Shown: positions 42,416 to 46,901 of the stretch, in pieces
Numbering within the stretch: the stretch's first letter is position 1
Layout of the letters: every line of letters starts with the position of its first letter
From: Cytophagaceae bacterium
GTDB lineage: Bacteria; Bacteroidota; Bacteroidia; Cytophagales; Cytophagaceae
Reading direction: 5' to 3'
Length of the DNA: 46,901 nucleotides
Assembly (NCBI GenBank): GCA_029237685.1
Contig: JAQZBV010000017.1
Span: forward strand, 1-46,901
Notes under the pieces: model-generated
What the model was told of the DNA's origin: nothing
The model's database searches: none
What the model saw: only the letters and a program-made list of their open reading frames with translations
Translations under genes and position numbers: made by a program

Positions 42416-42441
42416 TGGATTCTGAAATAATTCCTATAGTA

Positions 42442-42837
42442 TTAGGGCAGATATTGTCTATAATAGACCTCCGTCATGTTCGCATTGACATAGAAGGTTT
42501 CTGTTTCCTGATTATCCTTTATGTTTCTTTCAAAGCATTCTACCTCACCAAATTTTTCAGGATTCCACCATTCTGTTCCCGGATACAGATTAGAATTCAT
42601 TCCCAATAAATCCCGTGTTTTAGCTTCTTTCAGGTAGGAGGCTAGTTCGGTACTATCCACTGTGAAATGAAGAAAGATGCAACAATCAAGGAAAGAGGGA
42701 TCTGTTCCCTCGATTACTTGAGCACTTGGTAAGGCGTCTTCATCTATCACGACCTCAAATAGTGTTTCAGGTGTTCGATTACAGGCTGTAGAATGGATAC
42801 AGAAGAGAAGAAGCAAAAAACGCAAAGTTATTTTCAT
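42442..42837 (-). CDS. Small lipoprotein of unknown function
   Basis: The 131-residue product has a lipoprotein signal peptide with lipobox STAC (Cys19), then a short acidic domain. Two adjacent cysteines (LDCCIFLHF) and another (VECFERN) could form a disulphide. No family is recognised. It lies 26 bases upstream of the 42415 gene and 20 bases downstream of the 42858 gene on the same strand, so these may be one transcription unit. Confidence 0.6.
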   Translation of the reverse strand: MKITLRFLLLLFCIHSTACNRTPETLFEVVIDEDALPSAQVIEGTDPSFLDCCIFLHFTVDSTELASYLKEAKTRDLLGMNSNLYPGTEWWNPEKFGEVECFERNIKDNQETETFYVNANMTEVYYRQYLP

Positions 42838-42857
42838 GGGTTTTATTTAATAATGGA

Positions 42858-43448
42858 CTACTCAGACCTCACAATAAAGTCATAAGCATGTTCTGTAAAG
42901 TAGATCGGAACAGCGCCCCAATTCATTTGTTTTTGTTTTGCCAAGGTATGAGCAGCGTACATCAGTTCCATATAGCGGGCAATGATAATTTGCTCACACC
43001 AGTCTTTGGCATCTTGCAGCTGTTGTGAATCCACTTCAATGATTTCGAAAGCGTCCTGTAATTTTTCAAAACCATGTAGTGACAGTAACGTGTTGGTTTC
43101 CACTTGAGCGTAAGTTTCAAAATCGCCAAGCCATTCCATATTGTTCAGGTTAAGTCCATCGTCTTTACTAAACGCAAAACCGTCGATGTACCACTCATCG
43201 GTATTGATGTCAAACTCGTTCATTTCGAAGTAGAGTGATTGAACGGTTATTTTTTCTGAAGACTTCTGAAAGAAAAGTTCTATCCAATCCGCTACCTCTT
43301 CAGTCTGACCAGTAAAAGACAAACCCAATACAGCATGAAAGTCTGTAACAGGGAGCTCTTTTAGCTTAGATTCTGCTGTCTGGATGGCTTTAGCGAAGTC
43401 AAGTTTCGCCAGGTCATCATTGATCTGTAAACAAAAATCAAAATTCAT
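42858..43448 (-). CDS. Unrecognised acidic soluble protein
   Basis: The 196-residue acidic protein (pattern E/D-rich) has no signal peptide. Distinctive stretches are MNFDFCLQINDDLAKLDFAKAIQTAESKLKELPVTDFHAVLGLSF, WYIDGFAFSKDDGLNLNNMEWLGDF and a C-terminal helix ARYMELMYAAHTLAKQKQ. No family is recognised. It follows the alpha/beta hydrolase gene with a 5-base gap on the same strand. Confidence 0.6.
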   Translation of the reverse strand: MNFDFCLQINDDLAKLDFAKAIQTAESKLKELPVTDFHAVLGLSFTGQTEEVADWIELFFQKSSEKITVQSLYFEMNEFDINTDEWYIDGFAFSKDDGLNLNNMEWLGDFETYAQVETNTLLSLHGFEKLQDAFEIIEVDSQQLQDAKDWCEQIIIARYMELMYAAHTLAKQKQMNWGAVPIYFTEHAYDFIVRSE

Positions 43449-43453
43449 TTCTT

Positions 43454-44428
43454 TTATTTTTTATACCACTTCACTACAAAATTGGAGATCCATGCTTGTG
43501 TAGCCTCTTTTTGTTCTTTGCTCGCATTGATAAATCCGTGATTTACATGATCAAGCAAATGCAATTCATTCGGTACACCCAATCGATCCAGTTTGCTGTG
43601 TAAGGACAAGGATTGGTCCACAGGCACGATCTGATCTTCTTTACCGTGTATGATGAGAACAGGCATTAAGTTTTTGTTTAGAAAGTTTACGGGAGAATAA
43701 GAGGTGAACATGTCTTTAACCTTCAGCGTGTCTCGGGAAGGATCAAATCCGAATACGTATTGCTTCAAATCAAAATGCGCCCGGATAGAAGGAGGGAGTT
43801 TGTTTAAGGTACTGTCCAGTTGGTCTATGAGTCCACTGTGGTAAATGCCTTCCAGGTCACTGGGCCCGTAGACATCGATGAGGTAATTGAAGTTGGTTTT
43901 TTTATACCGGTGAGGAGCGAGAGTGGTATCAGGGAAAGCAAGCATCATGGCAATATGCGCACCGGCAGACTCTCCCAATAATCCCATGTTGAGAGTGTCG
44001 AGGTGATAAAGATCGGCATGTTTCTTGGTCCATTCGACCGCTTCGTAAATGTCTAAAATGCAATCCGGGAACGGACTTTTTTGTTTTTCCGCCAAGGTAT
44101 AATTAGGAGAAATAATGGTGTAGCCTTTTTCTCTTAAAGTGTTTGCCGCTCCGTTGAATCTTCCGTTGTTGAGGGTAATTTTATTGCCGGTGATCCATGC
44201 GCCGCCGTGGATGTAAAAAACAACGGGAGAATTTTCGTAGACCTTTTTAGTAGGGTGATAGATGTCTAGTTTTTGATCGTTTTTATAAGGAACTCCAAAT
44301 TCAATGTCTCCGGTAGTAATAGGCGCCTCGTTTTTAAATATAAAATAGGTAAAGCAGAGAGCAGCTATAACTATCAATGCGGTAATGATGATGAGGGTGT
44401 ATTTGAGGAATGAGTTCAATTTTTTCAT
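43454..44428 (-). CDS. Alpha/beta hydrolase (esterase) of the BD-FAE type
   Basis: The 324-residue protein has an N-terminal membrane anchor (about 8-32). The alpha/beta fold carries the oxyanion-hole motif HGGAW (74-78) and the nucleophile Ser154 in G-E-S-A-G. The likely triad partners are Asp265 (HGKEDQIVPVDQS) and His297 (DHVNHGF). The pattern (LDIYHPTKK, FYIHGGAWITGNK) is that of the BD-FAE/HSL-like esterases, which hydrolyse acyl or feruloyl esters, so it may remove ester groups from glycans. I use the ATG at 44428, seven codons inside the open frame. A copy of the 36-bp intergenic repeat lies 64 bp upstream. Confidence 0.85.
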   Translation of the reverse strand: MKKLNSFLKYTLIIITALIVIAALCFTYFIFKNEAPITTGDIEFGVPYKNDQKLDIYHPTKKVYENSPVVFYIHGGAWITGNKITLNNGRFNGAANTLREKGYTIISPNYTLAEKQKSPFPDCILDIYEAVEWTKKHADLYHLDTLNMGLLGESAGAHIAMMLAFPDTTLAPHRYKKTNFNYLIDVYGPSDLEGIYHSGLIDQLDSTLNKLPPSIRAHFDLKQYVFGFDPSRDTLKVKDMFTSYSPVNFLNKNLMPVLIIHGKEDQIVPVDQSLSLHSKLDRLGVPNELHLLDHVNHGFINASKEQKEATQAWISNFVVKWYKK

Positions 44429-44491
44429 GAGGTGTTGTAAAAATAGCAACTGACTTAAACTTAATTGTTACAATGCGCAAGGACATGATCT

Positions 44492-44527
44492 AATAAGATA
44501 GAAGGTTGAAATTGAAAATCCTAAAAA
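44492..44527 (-). repeat. 36-bp intergenic repeat, copy 2 (promoter-like)
   Basis: This copy matches 15275-15310 at 32 of 36 bases. On the minus strand it reads TTTTTAGGATTTTCAATTTC and ends with TATCTTATT. It lies just downstream of the YceI terminator and upstream of the esterase gene, the same setting as copy 1. Confidence 0.45.
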
Positions 44528-44562
44528 GAAAAAGGCTTTGTGTGAATTATTTGTGGTACAGT

Positions 44563-44610
44563 AAAAAATCAGAAGACCTTGCTGCACTTTAATTGTAGCA
44601 AGGTCTTCTG
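44563..44610 (-). terminator. Terminator of YceI gene
   Basis: CAGAAGACCTTGCT (44570-44583) pairs perfectly with AGCAAGGTCTTCTG (44597-44610) across a 13-nt loop, then a T-run (TTTTTT) on the minus strand. It begins 21 bases after the YceI stop. Confidence 0.95.
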
Positions 44611-44630
44611 AGTCGGCAACAGGTTGTTTT

Positions 44631-45182
44631 TTAGATGACCGGTTCTTCTACCCACTTCAACACCTGAATGTTGGCAATCAGTTGGATGTCTTCGCCCAAT
44701 CCTAAGCCACCGGTGTCGGTCAGTTTATTCCAGGTCATGCCAAATGCTTTGCGGTTCACTATTCCCGTTACTTCAAAACCGTGTTTGATATGGCCATGTC
44801 CATCATTTTCAGAACCGCCGTATTCTACCTTTAACTCCACCGGTTTAGTCACACCTCTCAAGGTTAAATTACCGGTCATGTTGTAATCGCTGCCGCTGAT
44901 CTTTTCAAATGAAGTGGACTCAAAGTGGATCGTAGGGTATAGGTCTGAAGCAAAGAAATCACCGTCCTGCAAATGGGCGTCGCGTTGCGCCTGGTTAGTA
45001 TCGATGCTTTTTACATCGATGGTAAACGTAATTTTCGCCTGATTGAAATCGTCTCCGTTAGTCATGGCGCTGCCTTCGAATCTTCTAAAGAACCCCGTTA
45101 CCGTTGAAATGACCAAATGCTTGATTTTAAACTGTACATCGGAGTGTGTAGGATCGATGACCCATGTGTTTTTATTTTCCAT
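44631..45182 (-). CDS. YceI family protein
   Basis: The 183-residue protein matches YceI throughout: WVIDPTHSDVQFKIKHLVISTVTGFFRRFEGSA, FTIDVKSIDTNQAQRDAHLQDGDFF, YPTIHFESTSFEK, YNMTGNLTLRGVTKPVELKVEYGG and FEVTGIVNRKAFGMTWNKL. The lipocalin-like barrel of the family binds isoprenoid-type lipids. No signal peptide is visible, so it is probably cytoplasmic, as for many Bacteroidota members. The open frame extends to 45275, but the ATG at 45182 is the family start and places the promoter box correctly. It is divergent from the HxlR regulator. Confidence 0.9.
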   Translation of the reverse strand: MENKNTWVIDPTHSDVQFKIKHLVISTVTGFFRRFEGSAMTNGDDFNQAKITFTIDVKSIDTNQAQRDAHLQDGDFFASDLYPTIHFESTSFEKISGSDYNMTGNLTLRGVTKPVELKVEYGGSENDGHGHIKHGFEVTGIVNRKAFGMTWNKLTDTGGLGLGEDIQLIANIQVLKWVEEPVI

Positions 45183-45211
45183 AATTTTCTTTTTTATTTT
45201 TAATAATGGAT

Positions 45212-45238
45212 CAAAAGTATCTAAATTAGCTATACAAA
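45212..45238 (-). promoter_or_regulatory. Promoter of YceI gene
   Basis: On the minus strand TTTG (45238-45235) and TACTTTTG (45219-45212) match the Bacteroidota -33 and -7 elements. The 15-nt spacing is slightly short. The start codon follows about 30 bases later. Confidence 0.6.
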
Positions 45239-45244
45239 GTATAG
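45230..45244. promoter_or_regulatory. Inverted repeat over YceI -33 element
   Basis: CTATAC (45230-45235), spacer AAA, and GTATAG (45239-45244) form a perfect inverted repeat that overlaps the YceI -33 element, an ideal place for a repressor. Confidence 0.45.
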
Positions 45245-45246
45245 TT

Positions 45247-45270
45247 GTTACCTCTGGGTAACTAGTTACC
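45247..45270. promoter_or_regulatory. HxlR operator candidate
   Basis: Three half-sites are present: GTTACC (45247-45252), GGTAAC (45257-45262) and GTTACC (45265-45270). The last two form the perfect 14-bp palindrome GGTAACTAGTTACC. The site lies in the 118-bp gap between YceI and the HxlR regulator. Confidence 0.55.
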
Positions 45271-45300
45271 TTCAAGTAAGTACTATTTAAAAGTGCGAAG

Positions 45301-45642
45301 ATGAATCAGAAACAAGCTACATGTCAGCATAAGCTAATGGTCACACGTGACGCCTTGGAGGTTATACAAGGCAAATGGCGATTGCCGATTGTCCTTTCCC
45401 TTACTTTTGGAGACAAACGGTTTGGAGAAATTCAACGCGAGATCGTAGACATATCACCCAAGATGCTTTCTCAGGAATTGAAAGCTTTAGAGGTCAATAA
45501 AATCATTACCCGTACCGTCTATGACAGCATGCCGGTCACGGTGGAGTATTCGCTTACTCCGCTGGGAAAGTCCATGAGAAAAATGTTAGACGAGATTTTG
45601 GATTGGGGTGTTGTTTTTCGAAAAGAGGTGGTAGTGAAGTAG
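45301..45642 (+). CDS. HxlR family winged-helix regulator
   Basis: The 113-residue protein is a clear HxlR/DUF24 regulator. It has an early conserved Cys (Cys8), DALEVIQGKWRLPIVLSL, RFGEIQREIVDISPKMLSQELKALEVNKIITR (recognition helix) and VEYSLTPLGKSM (wing). Members sense electrophiles or redox state through this Cys, or other small molecules. It is transcribed divergently from the YceI gene across a region of palindromes, so it probably represses or activates YceI and itself. No clear -7 box was found for it. Confidence 0.92.
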   Translation: MNQKQATCQHKLMVTRDALEVIQGKWRLPIVLSLTFGDKRFGEIQREIVDISPKMLSQELKALEVNKIITRTVYDSMPVTVEYSLTPLGKSMRKMLDEILDWGVVFRKEVVVK

Positions 45643-45690
45643 GATGTCCTGATTCACGCTTTATGCATGAAAATTAGTATATTTAAATAG

Positions 45691-45698
45691 TATCTTTG
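45691..45698 (+). promoter_or_regulatory. Bacteroidota -7 box TATCTTTG
   Basis: This is an exact TAnnTTTG match, 10 bases before the ATG at 45709, implying a very short leader. The -33 element is not clear. Confidence 0.6.
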
Positions 45699-45708
45699 CA
45701 GGCATTTT

Positions 45709-46095
45709 ATGATAGAAACAATAGTTGAACCGGTCAAAGGCCCTTTAATACAGGCATTGACTTTTATACTGCTCACCGTCCTTGCTATTTTTGTATTCAG
45801 ACCTGAAAATACAGATAAAGGATGGAGCCTAGCTGGCATGGTGTTTATCGGATTTATGGCAGTAAACTCCGTCTTGCTTTGGTTGGCATCCGATACTTGG
45901 ACTTACTTTTTTTATTCCCTGGGATTTTCTGTTCTGTATTTAGTGTGTATTGCTATTCTGTTACCTGCTTTGCTCAAAGGATTGAACATTCAGGGCTCTG
46001 CTGAAAGCGCCATGGTTTTCATTTTCATTATCTACCATCCGATTTTATTATTAGTGGTATTATTTTCGAAGTGGGTTTACGTTGAATTTTTATAA
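45709..46095 (+). CDS. Small four-helix membrane protein
   Basis: The 128-residue protein has four predicted membrane helices (about 13-31, 42-60, 66-89, 100-121). Polar patches include RPENTDKGW and AESAMVF. No family is recognised. It has its own promoter box and is followed by a convergent gene at 46110, so it is probably monocistronic. Confidence 0.6.
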   Translation: MIETIVEPVKGPLIQALTFILLTVLAIFVFRPENTDKGWSLAGMVFIGFMAVNSVLLWLASDTWTYFFYSLGFSVLYLVCIAILLPALLKGLNIQGSAESAMVFIFIIYHPILLLVVLFSKWVYVEFL

Positions 46096-46109
46096 GCGGA
46101 CTTCTCAGC

Positions 46110-46661
46110 TTATTTATTCGGTGCTTGATAATAAAGTGTTATGGCGCCGGATTTAAATATTTTCGTCTTTATGAGTTTAAGAACAGTTCTCTCGGTGATG
46201 TTCTTAAATAAAGGTAAGCCTTTTCCCTCCACCACTGGGTGCACGCAAAGTTGGTATTCATCGATTAAGCCAAGTTTTGTCAAGGCGACAATTAAACTTG
46301 GGCTGCCCACTAAAATGTCTTTGCCCTCTTGCTTCTTGAGTTTTTCCACTTCTTCTTCCAAACTTCCGGTTGCAAGGCTTGCGGTATTCCAGTCTGTACT
46401 TTTCAAGGTATGTGAAAAAACAAGTTTTGGAATTTTATCCATGGTCACTGCAAAATCATACTCTGACTTGTTGCCCTCAGGATGTTCTAATACGGTTCGC
46501 CAATATTCCATCAATTGGTAGGTAATCCTTCCGTAAAGCAGAATGCCTGCATCACGGATCAGTTCTTCGTAATGTTCATGCAGTTCATCATCCGCAATTC
46601 CGGCGGTGTGGTCGCAAAAACCATCGATGGTCATGTTCATGGCGGCAATTACTTTTCTCAT
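46110..46661 (-). CDS. Dihydrofolate reductase-like (RibD C-terminal) family protein
   Basis: The 183-residue protein is a second DHFR/RibD-C family member. It opens RKVIAAMNMTIDGF and has ILLYGRITYQLMEYW. A DILVGSPSLIVALTKLGLIDEYQLCVHPVVEGKGLPLF stretch matches the substrate/nucleotide region. It is only distantly similar to the member at 9728-10255 and is not a recent duplicate. The substrate is unknown; it is probably an NADPH-dependent reductase. The gene is convergent with the small membrane protein gene. Confidence 0.8.
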   Translation of the reverse strand: MRKVIAAMNMTIDGFCDHTAGIADDELHEHYEELIRDAGILLYGRITYQLMEYWRTVLEHPEGNKSEYDFAVTMDKIPKLVFSHTLKSTDWNTASLATGSLEEEVEKLKKQEGKDILVGSPSLIVALTKLGLIDEYQLCVHPVVEGKGLPLFKNITERTVLKLIKTKIFKSGAITLYYQAPNK

Positions 46662-46716
46662 GGTGTGTTAGAAGATATATGAATAGATTTTTTTTGACTT
46701 AAGAACTGGAGATGAA

Positions 46717-46881
46717 TTATTCCATTACTATTTCACATTCTGGAAATGCTTTTTTAATCTGTTCTGCTTCATCGTAATCAAAGTTGTTTCCGGAAAGTTC
46801 GAGTTTTATTAATTTATTTAATTTGGTCAAATCTTTAGTTTTGAAGATCTTCCGTGCAATTGATATATCCGGTAACCTTAT
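46717..46881 (-). pseudogene. LRR-like C-terminal fragment, broken upstream
   Basis: On the minus strand the 54 codons before a TAA (46717-46719) translate to a leucine-rich repeat-like segment with LTKLNKLIKLELSGNNF and DEAEQIKKAFPECEIVME. An in-frame TAG at 46882-46884 closes the frame upstream and no start codon is present. The neighbouring frame continues to the window edge. This is probably the end of an LRR gene that is frameshifted or degenerate. Confidence 0.4.
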
Positions 46882-46901
46882 CTAATCCATGATCTTGACA
46901 T

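Overview
The window looks like chromosomal DNA from a gliding-type member of the Bacteroidota, most likely in or near the order Cytophagales. Three things point there. Five secreted proteins end in a type IX secretion (T9SS) C-terminal sorting domain. Several genes carry the Bacteroidota -7 promoter box TAnnTTTG. The families present (7TM-DISM sensor, SBBP propeller, DUF4180, WYL and AraC regulators, GH16/GH43 enzymes with many carbohydrate-binding modules) are typical of that group. No rRNA, tRNA, CRISPR array, prophage or complete insertion sequence was seen. Most genes are on the minus strand, in short operons that often end in clear stem-loop plus U-tract terminators.

Layout. 1-8.5 kb: a T9SS beta-propeller protein, then an operon of a giant bacterial alpha-2-macroglobulin, a small membrane protein and a DUF4180 protein. 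8.7-16 kb: small enzymes and regulators (DUF3052, NTF2-like, DHFR/RibD-like reductase, MmpS-like lipoprotein, AraC regulator beside an SDR), then an operon of acyltransferase 3, an orphan NrfD/ActC-like membrane fragment and an unknown protein, then DoxX. 16-18 kb: a T9SS protein with tandem CBM9-like domains. 18-23.2 kb: a co-directional run of YdeI-like, DUF1761, WYL regulator, two unknown exported proteins and a YdjM-type membrane hydrolase. 23.3-27 kb: an SDR / NAD-dependent epimerase / START-like operon behind a membrane-anchored AraC regulator. 27.1-28.6 kb: a rifampin ADP-ribosyltransferase (arr) downstream of a YcxB/pseudopilin-like fusion. 28.7-35.4 kb: a polysaccharide-degradation cluster of GH43, GH43/GH117-like and GH16 enzymes, all T9SS cargo. 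35.6-37.5 kb: a 7TM-DISM sensor fused to a transposase-type zinc ribbon and helix-turn-helix. 37.5-44.5 kb: a histidine-kinase-like protein lacking an ATPase domain, a frameshifted ARPP-1 lipoprotein, four unrecognised proteins and an alpha/beta hydrolase. 44.6-46.9 kb: YceI divergent from an HxlR regulator, a small membrane protein, a second DHFR-like reductase and an LRR-like remnant.

The most interesting item is the protein at 35559-37517. It has an N-terminal exported sensing domain, seven membrane segments and a long coiled coil. It ends in the zinc ribbon and HTH normally found at the N-terminus of IS1595-type transposases, without the DDE nuclease. I read it as a membrane receptor whose output is a domesticated transposase DNA-binding module. 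It lies head-to-head with the GH16/GH43 cluster across a 136-bp region carrying palindromes, so it may control that cluster. Function is inferred from sequence alone.
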